NCBI GenBank assembly: GCA_037127315.1
Contig: JBBBDQ010000443.1
Coordinates: 1,367,001 to 1,431,000, forward strand
Direction of reading: 5' to 3'
DNA: 64,000 bases
Source: Ascarosepion bandense
Taxonomy: Eukaryota > Mollusca > Cephalopoda > Sepiida > Sepiidae
Part shown: piece after piece, positions 1 through 12,500 of the stretch
Numbering within the stretch: position 1 is the stretch's first letter
Layout of the letters: each line of letters begins with the position of its first letter
Position numbers and translations under genes: made by a program
Notes under the pieces: generated by a model
The model's input: only the letters and a program-made list of their open reading frames with translations
Database searches by the model: none
Told to the model about the DNA's origin: nothing

Positions 1-710
1 CTATCTATCTCATTCTGTTAATATCTATCTATCTCATTCTGTTAATATCTCTATCTCATTCTGTTAATATCTATCTATCTCATTCTGTTAATATCTATCT
101 ATCTCATTCTGTTAATATCTATCTATCTCATTCTGTTAATATCTATCTATCTCATTCTGTTAATATCTATCTATCTCATTCTGTTAATATCCTCTATCTC
201 ATTCTGTTAATATCTATCTATCTCATTCTGTTAATATCTATCTATCTCATTCTGTTAATATCTATCTATCTCATTCTGTTAATATCTATCTATCTCATTC
301 TGTTAATATCTATCTATCTCATTCTGTTAATATCTATCTATCTCATTCTGTTAATATCTATCTATCTCATTCTGTTAATATCTATCTATCTCATTCTGTT
401 AATATCTATCTATCTCATTCTGTTAATATCTATCTATCTCATTCTGTTAATATCTATCTATCTCATTCTGTTAATATCTATCTATCTCATTCTGTTAATA
501 TCTATCTATCTCATTCTGTTAATATCTATCTATCTCATTCTGTTAATATCTATCTATCTCATTCTGTTAATATCTATCTATCTCATTCTGTTAATATCTA
601 TCTATCTCATTCTGTTAATATCTATCTATCTCATTTATTAATATCTATCTATCTATCTATCTCATTCTGTTAATATCTATCTATCTATCTATCTATCTCA
701 TTCTAATTAA

Positions 711-747
<37 letters not shown>

Positions 748-850
748 CATTCTGTTAATATCTATCTATCTATCTCATTCTGTTAATATCTATCTATCTA
801 TCTCATTCTGTTAATATCTATCTATCTATCTATCTATCTCATTCTGTTAA

Positions 851-911
<61 letters not shown>

Positions 912-990
912 CATTCTGTTAATATCTATCTATCTATCTATCTATCTCATTCTGTTAATATCTATCTATCTATCTATCTCATTCTGTTAA

Positions 991-1027
<37 letters not shown>

Positions 1028-1078
1028 CATTCTGTTAATATCTATCTATCTATCTATCTATCTATCTCATTCTGTTAA

Positions 1079-1123
<45 letters not shown>

Positions 1124-1153
1124 CATTCTGTTAATATCTATCTATCTATCTAT
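1..1153. repeat. 24-bp satellite grading into (CTAT)n
   Basis: Tandem array of a 24-bp unit made of two or three CTAT words plus CATTCTGTTAATAT. The first ~620 bases are almost homogeneous, with two shortened units near 50 and 190. From about 630 on, the number of CTAT words per unit varies widely while the CATTCTGTTAATAT part is kept. The array continues off the left edge and ends directly against a LINE 3' fragment at 1154. Confidence 0.97.
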
Positions 1154-1612
1154 CATCTACAAATACTTTCACGACTTCTGTTCCGATAAACTTAGCTCAC
1201 TGATGCCCCCGATAAATAACTTTACTCAAGCAACAAAATTAGTAGCTAGGTTCCACCCTTTTACTGTGAAACCAATAAAATATAAACGCAAATTCTATTC
1301 CAGGAGCTTCTTTTCTCACACTTCCCGTCTGTGGAATTCTCTTCCATTTACTTGCTTTCCTGACAGCTACACTCTCCAAGAATTTAAATGTGAAGTCAAT
1401 AGTCATATCCTATCTCACTAACCTGCATCCTCTCTCTGATGCTCCTTTCTCCATCTACTCCACTCTCATCAGTATTCTCATCCTTCTCTTATCCACTTCC
1501 TGACACCCCCTATAACCTGTCACTCTTTCTCATAACTTTCCTTCTATGTAACCCCCTGCAAAATAGTGGCAGTAAACTGCCTTGCTTGAGGCGATATGAT
1601 TATAAAAAAAAA
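1154..1612 (+). mobile_element. CR1/Jockey-like LINE, 3' end fragment
   Basis: Matches the C-terminus and 3' UTR of the LINE at 10266-12862. It encodes the last part of ORF2 (residues reading SRLWNSLP and FKCEVNSHILSH are clear), then the pyrimidine-rich 3' UTR, the 'agtggcagt...ccttgctt' block and a terminal A-run. It is 5' truncated exactly at the satellite border. The 72-codon open stretch 1203-1421 is this relic, not a host gene. Confidence 0.9.
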
Positions 1613-1622
1613 TCTATTTGTT

Positions 1623-1626
<4 letters not shown>

Positions 1627-1672
<46 letters not shown>

Positions 1673-1681
1673 AAGAGAGAT
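1627..1681. repeat. (TA)n(GA)n microsatellite
   Basis: TA dinucleotides followed by GA dinucleotides, just after the LINE A-tail. Confidence 0.95.
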
Positions 1682-3250
1682 AGTTGGGGAGATCAGCTGA
1701 TTACACTACCATTGTTTCAATCTTTTCGGTTTCATCAGGAGATTTGTATTTTTCTTCAAATATGTATTGAGCACTTTCTAATACAAATGTTTACTGGTCT
1801 AATTTATATCTAATTTAAATCTGACCAATAACTGTTTATACAGCAGTCTTTGTTAACTACATGAAGTGGCATGGCCAGAATTGACAAGAGAGACTGTCTG
1901 AAATTATCTAGCAGCTAAAACTAACATGTTCTGTGCATATATTTAATGACAAATCATAGGCTGGACTGAAAGTCATCTTCATTCCCATGACAGAGACACT
2001 CTGACCAGAGATAACACCAAACCTGTTTGCCACATATGCCTATTTGTTGCCAAAACAATGCAGGCATAGGAAGCTAAATAATGGCTAAGATGAGAAAATG
2101 GTTATGTTTGAAATTGGAATTGAACCCCCCCCCCCACACACACACACACACACATACACACACAAGTAAATGAGGTACTGGCTGTACTAGCAGACAGTTG
2201 TTGGAAAAAGTGTTCAACGTACAAAATGAATGTGCAGAGCCAATAATATGGCAGAAAACATGGTGAGCATTTTGTTCTTTTTCTCTCTCAGCCCTGGGCA
2301 TGGCTGTAAACTGCATCCAGCAGCAAGGCCTCTCATTGAGGGGTTGTGAGGAGCATGAAACCACCGCTTAATTGCTGTTGTTCCCGGGTCCACCCTGACC
2401 CGGAGTGGTAGCACCTGTTAGAGTCCCAATAATGGGCAAATAGTTAACCTCCAAACTGGGGTCAAAACACTATGAAAGTATAAAAATAGACTTTTATAGA
2501 AATATATACATAAAAATAGACTTTTATAGAAAAATAAATATTTTTGAAGAAAAAATTATTGCCATAACACATTTTTGAAGGAAAAGAAATTCTCAGCAAA
2601 ATATTTTTGAATACAAAACTAGAAAACATTTTCGGTTTTCTAAAATAAAAAAGAATAAAAACAAAAAATTTTCATTAAAATCTGACTAAATCAACCTTCT
2701 CACTATAACTGAAAAATTCATTAAAACCCTACCTTTTTGGCATTAAATAACCCACAGAGGTTGATATGCCATTAAACAAAACTCACTCACTAATTTTTGT
2801 AAATGAAACATTACTTTTCATGAAAAATCAGTAAGAACTTATTCAGGTTCCTAATGTGTGTGTGTGTGTTCAAACAAGTTCTTTATTAAAAATGACTGAC
2901 ATGGTCTGTTTAATGTTTTACTACATTTTTACAGTTTACATGTAAGTTATCACACATCCTGATCAGATTTATGAAAAACAGTTCAAAGTTCAGAATATTT
3001 TTCTTTAAGTATTTGTGGTATCTTTTGGTTCCAGATAGAACTCACAGTGTGAAAATATAATAATCTTTTGAATGAAGTTTTAAATAAACCTCTTAAGCAA
3101 AGGGTTTATCTTAAAAATGTCCAACAAGTTGTTTTATCTCTTGTCTTAAATTTGATATTTTCTTTTTTTATCTGAATCTCTCAAATGTAACCGATTTTCT
3201 TGAAAATTTACACAGTTGTACTATAAGTGTCTGCAAGTGTTCTTAGCTAG
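1682..3250. other. AT-rich spacer without recognised gene
   Basis: No supportable coding exon. It contains a C-run plus (CA)n tract at 2125-2164, a short (GT)n at 2857-2870, and AT-rich sequence with two near-identical words (aaaatagacttttatagaaa) near 2485 and 2512. A CTGATGAAACCGAAA word on the - strand near 1720-1736 resembles a Penelope end but lacks a stem II. Confidence 0.6.
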
Positions 3251-3419
3251 GTTTTGTGTCGAGGTACCCCTGATAAATATCGAAAATCGATAATCGAAAA
3301 AATCGGGTTATAGAAGGAATGGTCCGATTTTAATCAAATTTGATACACTCATAGACAGACATAAGAAACGATATTCAGAAGTTTCAAGGTTGCAGTTCTT
3401 ACAATAGTGCAGAAAATCG

Positions 3420-3469
<50 letters not shown>

Positions 3470-3851
3470 GCAAGATATTTGTGTGTGTCTGTTTATCTAC
3501 CTGTATGTCTGTATTTTTTCAGCCCTTTTATTTTAGTTTTTGCTTCGGGTTTGGCTCTAAGTAGGTATAATTGTAGTTCTTAGTCTCAGCCATGATACCA
3601 TTTACTCAGAGGACTTATTTAGCCTTCAAAATTCAGTTTATGACAAAAAAACTTATTTGATATCAATACCAGGAAATCAAAATTTGACTTAAATCCATTC
3701 ATTTTTCTTTCAGTCTACAGTTTCGCTTTAACTGGAAACAACTATTGCTTTTTAGTTTTTCGTGCCAACGTCCAAAGAGTCTGAGCTCCAGGACCATGGA
3801 TTAGTTTTAAAGCTTTCATTACACCTGAGCAATGCCGGGCTATACTGCTAG
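3251..3851 (+). mobile_element. Helitron-like non-autonomous element, copy A
   Basis: One of three related copies (also 59232-59783 and 62292-62620). The 3' terminus reads GCCGGGCTATACTGCTAG followed by T, with a short imperfect GC-rich hairpin just upstream. This is the Helitron-type 3' end (CTAG, insertion before T). The interior holds a TA microsatellite at 3422-3466 and no ORF. The 5' border is set only by where copies A and B stop matching. Confidence 0.65.
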
Positions 3852-5397
3852 TCCATATATAGTTTGAGTTTTTACAGTGATGAACTATGCTGTTTTTTAG
3901 CAAAGTATGCAGGGTTTTTTTTTATAAACTTCAAAGTGATCAATTATTTGTCCTCTGAAGAAAATAAGAGTAAAAGAGCATTGACGCGACAGCAGAACAG
4001 CACCAAACTTGAGTGGATAAAAGAAAGGTTTTATAACAGAAAGAGGAAGAAAGATAGGGAAGATACAAAAGAGGTTTTAAAAATGGTTGCAAAAAAATCA
4101 GTGGTTTTTGCGAAGACATAACTGGAAGCAATAAAGTTCATTCTGTTAACAGTTCTTCTCATTTTTTGTTGTGACATCAGAATATATTCGTCTTCAGGTT
4201 GAAGAGCGATTCAGTTTTCTGATACTTTGCTGCAACTGTTGGGACATCCTCAATCCTATGTTGTCATTTAGGTTGCTCCATTTTACGAAGTTAAATTTGT
4301 TCGTGTTGACTCAGCGGGGTCACAGGAAAAAGAGGCCAATGATAGGCTGCTTTCGTCCAAACCAAGGGCTGGTTATAACGACCCCTACAAATAGAATTTA
4401 TTTATATAATATTTCCAATAGAACCAATAAAAAAAAAATGGGACAGAGCCTTGTGATTGATGTCTGAGAGAGATAAAAAAATGGAAAAAAGGGCCTTGTC
4501 ACTTCATTTTATATGTGAGCAATTCTCATTGGTTCTGTAGTAGTAATATCTCTCTTGGGCCACGGTGACATAAACATTACATGAAAATCTTTATTTCCAC
4601 TCAACTTCACAAAAATTTTCAAACATCTGTAGTCATTGTTATGATTGTTACCGTTCTCAATTGCGATAGAAAAAAGATTTTTATAAACTCCATGACAGCA
4701 TTGTGTTTATTTTTCACTGTTGTTCTTAAGGAAAAAAGGTATGACTCTATTGTTGCTCTCTTCAACTATGTGTGAAACAGTAGGCTTAATGGCTGCCTAT
4801 ACTTGGTGAAGCATCTTGTCCAGGAGAAGTAGAAGGACAACTCTGAATTCAGAACAAGAGAAGGCATTGGAAAACAGTTTATGCAATGCCTTTTTTAGAT
4901 ATCAGGCCTGTATTAGTTACCTTAAGATTTTTGAAAATCAATTGTTCATTAGAGTATTTACACATCCCAATACAAAAAAATACTTATAGTGTAAGAATTA
5001 TGTAAAATATTGTTGTATTGCTGAAAAAGTGACATAACAGTCAGCTTCCTTTACAATAATTATTAAATCAAAACTGGAACTGAAGAGAGAATTATTCAGT
5101 GAAATAAAAATTATAATAAATTTGTTGCATAAACATATGTTGTTTAATTGTAGGTAAAACACAACAGTACAATCATAAGGGAAAGTTTTATTCATCAAAA
5201 ATAGCCACAATGAAAAAAAATATATTGCATTAGCTAAACTCATAATTACATGACTGTCAAAGTAATATATATATATAATGTCACAGGGGAAAGCAGAAAA
5301 CAACTGCTCCTAAGTTATGATATGATAATAATATTCACCTTCTGCCTGAAAATACCTTATGGCTGAAACCCAGGTAGCTTGGTGTGACAGCTTTTGG
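3852..5397. other. Intergenic or intronic AT-rich sequence
   Basis: No coding exon is supported. Short ORFs at 3864-4121 and 4171-4467 lack family motifs and credible splice borders. The alpha/beta-hydrolase gene may run through here as intron. Confidence 0.5.
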
Positions 5398-5403
5398 TTT
5401 TCT

Positions 5404-5455
<52 letters not shown>
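5398..5455. repeat. (TA)n microsatellite
   Basis: Long uninterrupted TA run. Confidence 0.95.
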
Positions 5456-5458
<3 letters not shown>

Positions 5459-5569
5459 CATGCAGTGTGGGTATAGAAGAATTCAAAGGAGTATCCTGTA
5501 TGTACAGTGGTAGGATAACTCTCTAAGAGAGCTCTAAATATATATGTATATAAATACATATAGAGCAAA

Positions 5570-5801
5570 TATAGGGAAAATTAAGGCAGACATTTTATTT
5601 CATGACAAATCGGAAGTATAGGCCTATTTTAGGCAAACCATCATCAGTTTCCATCTTTATTTTACAAAGGATTCGTGTAAAATACATGTAAGATTCGTGT
5701 AAAATCATTTGTAAAATAAAGACGGAAGCTGATGATGATTTGCCTGAAATAGGCCTACACTTCCAATTTACCATGAAATAATGTGTCTGCCTTAATTTTT
5801 C
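5570..5801. mobile_element. Foldback MITE-like element
   Basis: Two arms of roughly 95 bp are imperfect reverse complements. The left begins aaattaaggcagacatttt and the right ends with its complement near 5800. They surround a short centre with two copies of attcgtgtaaaat. There is no ORF, and TA-rich flanks fit a TA-targeting DNA transposon derivative. Confidence 0.7.
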
Positions 5802-5802
5802 T

Positions 5803-5852
<50 letters not shown>
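5802..5852. repeat. (TA)n(GA)n microsatellite
   Basis: TA run followed by GA run at the right edge of the foldback element. Confidence 0.95.
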
Positions 5853-5856
<4 letters not shown>

Positions 5857-6468
5857 TAAATATATTATTATATAATAGAAATAAAATATAAATTAATATT
5901 AATTAACTATAATGTTTAAAATATTATGATTTCAAGGGAGGAAGATATTGCTTGACATGAATGGGTTTTGGGTTGAATGTTGCACCTGACATAATGAAGG
6001 CTATTGTGGACGCCGCGTTATCAGATGATTCAGTTCAATGGGCCACCAAGTCATATATTATTAGATACACTCTAATGGCTTAGAATAAAGTTTTTGATAG
6101 AAGCAAACTTAAGAGGGAAGTTGTAAGAGTCATAATTGAAGTTAAAAAGTAATAGTAAAACCTGGAAGTGGTATGACTTTCTTTGATTTTGCAGTAAATT
6201 TTTTATGCCAAAATTAACCATATTCCTGATACTGAAGAACAAAGATATGATCAGAGCAGCAGATTAATTCTTACAGGAAAAGTTGCTGCAGTTTTTTTAA
6301 TAACTTTTTGGAACAAATCAAGTTCAAGAACTGAGGTTCCACTGTACAATGAAATTTTTGGTCAGTCTCGGTATGCATATGATACCAATGAAATGTATGT
6401 ATATGTTTTCCTTTTTTTATTACATCTTTAATTGCATCTATTAAGAACAACAATTATTAATTTTGCAG

Positions 6469-6549
6469 GGACATTGCTGGTCTTGTGATGATCAATCCAA
6501 TATCAGATGACCTTTTTGAGAGTGAAGATCAACTTTGGTCTCAGTATTG
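6469..6549 (+). CDS. alpha/beta hydrolase exon 'a'
   Basis: The acceptor is ttttgcag and the donor gtatgtg. The first base completes a codon from an unseen upstream exon. The exon encodes DIAGLVMINP and an acidic stretch, ending in a split Trp codon (TG|G) that closes in the exon at 12971. Confidence 0.8.
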
Positions 6550-9500
6550 GTATGTGCTTTCTAATTTCTTTAATGAGGTCATCAATTCTCTTGAGTCATA
6601 TTACTGGTATACTGCTCCAACCCATAACCTTGTTACCTCCAGGATCTTCATCTTTTACCATATCCCCTCAGGACATAGGCGATCATGGTTCTTTTTTCAT
6701 TAGAACAATGTCACACTTAATACCCTATTACAAAGCTGTCAGTAATCAAAAGAACCATAGATGTTTGAGACTATGTGCTGCTTCATTCTCTTTGAATTAT
6801 GAGAACTTGTTTAAACTCTGATCAGTCAGTTAAGTGCCATATGTGATACACGCTTTGGGCGATCATGTCTCAAAAGAGACATGACTGACTGAGCAGAAGA
6901 TTATCCTGCAGTAGGTTGCCATTGCTTTCTGCAGTAGACTGGTTGTCAGTCAAGGCTATAAAACTCAATCTGTCCTATTCTTTAACCCATAACTAGAGGG
7001 AAGAGACAGATTAATAACTTTTACCAAGGGTATTTGTGCGGAAGTGAATGCAAGAAATTCAAATGGAATTCAAACTCGACTCTCCGATTTTTCTGTTCCG
7101 AGTCAATATTCACTGCACCACAATGCTCACCACTGTGCCTTAAACAATATGGCTTCCATTTCTCCAGGTCAACTACTAGTGTACTGACAGTAAATGTGGA
7201 AAGAGTCTATCATGCTCTAGATAAAAACTGTGGAGCCTGGGCTGTAGCAGTGGACATCTCAAAAGCCTTTGACAGGGTCTGACATACAGGTCTTCTCTAC
7301 AGCTTGAAAAGTTACCGTGTCTCCAGACACATTTTTAATTTTTTATGAAATGAAAGTTATTCTGAACAGCCACTCTTCAGAATCTTTTTTGTACTATTGC
7401 GGATGTCCCCCCAGGGCTTAATCCTTGGTCCTATGCAGTTTTAATTTTTATTAACCTTCCTGATGACATTAGCTCTCAACTTGGTATCTATGCTGATGGC
7501 ACAACCGTTTACTCCTGCCTCAATAGTAAGGCTGATCAGTCAGACAACATCAAAATGGTCACTTGAAGGCCATTGTTAACTGGGGCAAAAGATGGCTTGT
7601 CACTTTTAATGTCTCCCAAATTAAACCTCTCTCTGTTAATCATCTGAGAGACTCCCACTCTCTGCTTTCCATCAGCATGGCTGATGCTAACCTCCGGGAA
7701 AGTGACTCATTGTGCCTTCTCAGCTGACATGAAGTGAAAAGACTATATTGAATCCATTACTAGGTCGGCTGCTAAGAAAGTCAGTTCACAGTGTTGTGCA
7801 AGACAATTTTCTCAAGAGAATTTATTTAACATATCTATAAATCTACAATTTGTCTATGCTTAAAATATTGCTACCACATATGGTCCAGTGCCCTAGCTAT
7901 TTACCTTGAGAATTTTTATAAGATCCAAAGAAGAATCAGCAATATTATTAATCCTAATCTGGCAGCTTCACTTCAGTCACATACCCACAGCCTTAAGGTT
8001 GCCTCTCTGTGCAACGAGGCAATTCAGAGAGAATTAGTTTAAAAGCAAATTTTGCTTAGTAAAATTTAATATTTTAATTTTTTCAGCTAACTATAGATGG
8101 CATCTATTGTGAAGGCTATTGGAGGTGCAAGCAGGACCTATTAATCTCTACCTCACTATTGGGTTTAGTCTCTCCTCTTTTATTTCCCAAAACCTTCAGG
8201 ATAGGAAAGTTTGAAATTTTAAATTGGGGTTGGAAAAGGAGTGTTTATGAAAGTAGTAACATTGTTTAATTTCTACCACCAAAATTCCAATCTAAACTTG
8301 ATAATTATTTTTGTTATTTTTGTGGGAGATGTTGGCTTGGTAGATCATTTGGATAGATTTACATTTACCTTCCACGGACAAACCTTGATGGATCTCCAAT
8401 TGCATGAGGGTATCATATCTGTTTTAGTATTAGTTCTATCTAAATTCTTTAAATTTGTCTATTGTGGGGAATTAATGATATTATTTATATTATATGTGCA
8501 AGAATAACAAATTTTAATTGTATTAAAGATTCTGCATAAGGGGTTATTGGTATGAGAAAGTTTACTTGTCAATTTCAGAAAATATTTACCAATGTTAATA
8601 TTAGATATATGTGCATTGTGGTGCATTGGCTATCGGCTCGGAATAAGAAATCGGGGAGCCAAGTTCGAATTCCAGTTGAATTCATTGCATTCACTTACGT
8701 GCAAATACCCTTGGGAAAGGTATTAATCTGTCTCTTCCTTCCAGTTATGGGTTAAATAATAGGACAGATTGGGTTCTATAGCCTTGGTCGGCAACCAGTC
8801 TACCGCAGAAAGCAATGGCAACCTACTGCGGGATAATCTTCTGCCCAGTCAGTCATTTCTCTTTCGAGACATGATCGCCCAAGCATGTATCACGTATGGC
8901 ACTTAACTAACTGACTGAATATAATAGTTGGAAACATGATTAAAGGCTTATACTGGGCATAAAGTGGGGGATCGGTTTTCTATTGTTATGAAGTAATAAA
9001 CTGATCCCCCACCAGCTATGAGTCAAATAACAGGACAGATTGGGTTCTATAGCCTTAATTGGCAACCAGTCTACCGCAGAAAGCAATGGCAACCTACTGC
9101 GGGATAATCTTCTGTCCAGTCAGTCATGTCTCTTTCAAGACATGATCGCCCAAGTGTGTATCACGTATGGCACTTAACTGACTGACTGAATATTAGATAG
9201 TCTACAGGACAGGAGTTAAACCACATAACCTTTTCTACTTCTACTCCTTGTTTTAAATGACTGAGATTTAACAACAGATTTTAAATATAACAATTTGTCC
9301 TTAAAATCACTTTCCTGGAGGGCTTTATTATATAACATTTTTATTTTCATTGAAGATCTTAAGGTTGGAAGACAACTGGTTAATTTTGGTATTAACAGTG
9401 TTAAGTATTGTTGAACTTTTCGCATCCATTATATATTGTGCAGACCCCCATGAGCCAACCCATTTTATAGTTCACCAATAGAAGGCTTAACCAATCAGGA

Positions 9501-12500
9501 AGCTCAAAATATTCAATGTGACATGTATAAAAGGCGGCCATATTTTTCCAAGTTTTGGAGATCTAGTTCGGTTCAGGAGAGTGTCTGATTCTGGAGTGTT
9601 AATCTTTGATTTTGTTTCATTGAACAGATTACGTGCTGCGAGGATGCTCTATTTCCATCACCTATGATGGACAGGGTCAACAGATGGCAAGAGGATACTT
9701 AATATCCAGGAACGTTGTCAACATTACCTTCAATCCCTTACTTTGTAACCATCATGGACTGTTGTTGCTATATAATGTACATTCGGAATAATGTATATTA
9801 TATAGAAGTATATGTTTTATAATGGTATTAGGATGGTTGGGATTATTGTTAATATAGCTGGGGGTATCATTTTCTTTAAAGTAGAGTTTGTAGGAATTGT
9901 CATTTAGATTAATGGTGATGTCCAAATAATTGACAATTTTAAATCCTAGTAATTTAAAGGCCCTAATAATTTTCTTATGGATCATCGTAGTCAAAGGCCC
10001 ATTGCTATTAGGGATGAACGTCAGTCCACCATCAGGGTATCAGTCTACAATTCTACTTAAAGTATCTAAGATATAAATACCTATTAGATAATATAATAGG
10101 TTTTATTTTTCCAACGTCTTTCAAACTAAGTTTAATGTGTTCAGTATTTCTGTGTATTTTATATGAGGCAATATTTGACCATTGTGCTTAAAAGTGTATG
10201 CATACAAATGAAAGAAAAAAATAATGAAAAAATCGCTTAGTTATATATAGTGTTATTTAAAATTTCTGTTTGGCGATTTTAACGCTCACCACACCAAGTG
10301 GCTTAAAAACTCAGCCACCGACCTTGCTGGGATCCGCACCATGCATTTTTCAATAGCCCAAGCTCTAACGCAAGTGGTGGACTTCCCCACGCGTTTCTCT
10401 AAAAACCCTAACGGAAGGGACTCTTTACTCGACCTTTGCTTTACCTCCATCCCAGACTCCTGCACTACCAGGCAACTCTGCCCCCTCGGAAACTCTGACC
10501 ACGCCGTAGTCTCCGTAAACATATCAATCTGCACTAACTCTACCCAAGAAAACCAGACCAGCAGAATATCATACTGCTACCAAAGAGCCGACTGGGACTC
10601 GTTCAGGGACTTCCTCTGCGACGTCCCCTGGAACAATGTCTTCGATCTTCCTGTCGAAGACTGTGCCTCCGAAGTCTCCTCTTGGGTTAAGGCTGGCATC
10701 GATGCTTTTATCCCAGCCAGGAAATTCCAACTAAAACCAAATTCGTCCCCCTGGTTCTCACCCACTTGCTCGGCCGCCATTGCCCACCAGAACCATTTCT
10801 TCCGGCTCTATCGAAGCTGCTCGTCGAACCAAAACAGGCGCCTTTTCACCTCAGCACGGAACAAGTGTAAAAAAGTACTGAACGAAGCCAAGAGGGCGTT
10901 TGCTACAAGAATTAGGCAACGCATAGCATCCTCTAAGTTTGGCTCCAAAGATTACTGGCATCTCTGCAAAAGCGTGCTCAGCAGGAACAAGACTTCAATA
11001 CCCCCACTAATCAATGAATTTGAAGTTCTCACCTCCCCAGCCGACAAGGCTGAATGCTTTGCCCGTAGATTCTCAACCAATTCGACACTGGACTCGTTAG
11101 GAATACCTACACCAGACTTCCCACCCAGAACTAAGGCTCAACTAAATAACGTCCACATTACACCCTCGCTGGTCGCCAAGATAATTGCGCAACTTGACCC
11201 ACACAAAGCGAGCGGCGGTGACGGAATCCCAGTCATAGTACTGAAGAAATGTGCCCCAGAACTCTCCTCTGTCCTCTCTAAACTCTATAACCTCTGCCTA
11301 TCTGCTTCCTGCTTTCCTGCCTGTTGGAAGTCCTCCTGCGTAGTTCCTATATTTAAGAATTCTGGCGAACCCTCAGACCCTGCCAATTACCGTCCTATTA
11401 GTCTCCTTCCAATCTTTGGCAAAGTTTTCGAAGCCATTATCAACGCCGAGGTGATTCAGCATCTTATGGCCAACGGGCTTCTCTCTGACAAACAGTACGG
11501 GTTTCGCTTCACCAGGTCTACTGCTGATATGCTAACGACCATTACCGAGTACATATACCAGGCACTTGACAAGAATGGTGAAGCCCGAACCGTTGCCTTG
11601 GATATCTCCAAAGCATTCGACAGGGTCTGGCATGCTGGCCTCTTGTGCAAACTGCGGAGCTATGGGATAACTGGACATCTGTTTGACCTCATCCAGTCTT
11701 TCCTCTCTAGCCGCACATTGAAGGTGGTATTAAATGGACATGCCTCCCAAAACTACCATACGAACGCAGGCGTCCCTCAAGGTTCCATCCTAGGTCCCAC
11801 GCTCTTTCTGATCTACATTAATGATCTCCCTGACACCATTAGATCCCAAGTTGGCATGTATGCCGACGACACAACAATCTACTCTCGCATTGATCAGAAA
11901 CCAGGTCTGGACGACAAAGTGAACCTCGCTGCCGTACTTGAAAGGGACCTCCAATCCGTAGTGGCCTGGGGTAGGAAATGGTTGGTAAATTTCAATGCCT
12001 CTAAAACAAAGCTGTTATCAACTAACCACCATAGACAATCGCATCTACCTCCCATTAGCATGGGACAGGCTAGCCTCCCAGAGAGTAAAATACTACGCCT
12101 CCTTGGCCTTACACTCTCGGCAGACCTCAAATGGAATGACTATATTGAATCCATTGCCAAATCTGCTGCTATGAAAGTCGGCTCCCTGTGCAGGGCCCGG
12201 AAATTTTTCCCACCTGAATCTATTCTGCACATATACAAATCTACCATCCGCCCGTGCATTGAATATTGCTGCTATATCTGGTCGGGTGCCCCTGCTGCTC
12301 TCCTTGGGCTTCTTGACAAAATACAAAGGAGGATCTGTAACGCAGTTGATACTGACTTGGCAGACCGGCTGCAGCCGCTCTCTCACCGGCGTGATGTGGC
12401 TTCCCTGTGCCTCTTCTACAAGTACTTTCATGGCTTCTGCTCCGATGAGCTTAGATCACTAGTGCCGCCTAAGCACGAATTTACACAAGATACTAGATTA

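Noticed and set aside
1..1153. Regular repeats with short spacers, superficially CRISPR-like
   Set aside because: The 24-bp units are contiguous, there are no unique spacers, and the DNA is eukaryotic.
1717..1737. Hammerhead on the - strand (CTGATGAAACCGAAA)
   Set aside because: Only four bases lie between CUGAUGA and GAAA, so stem II cannot form.
3864..4121. 85-codon basic ORF as an upstream hydrolase exon
   Set aside because: No nucleophile-elbow motif and no donor with the phase required by the exon at 6469.
8611..8690. Functional tRNA genes at the SINE heads
   Set aside because: Box A and B are present, but cloverleaf arms are degenerate and each head is followed by the common SINE body.
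12093..12431. Antisense ORFs within the young LINEs (also 56796-57125)
   Set aside because: Shadows of the ORF2 reading frame on the opposite strand.
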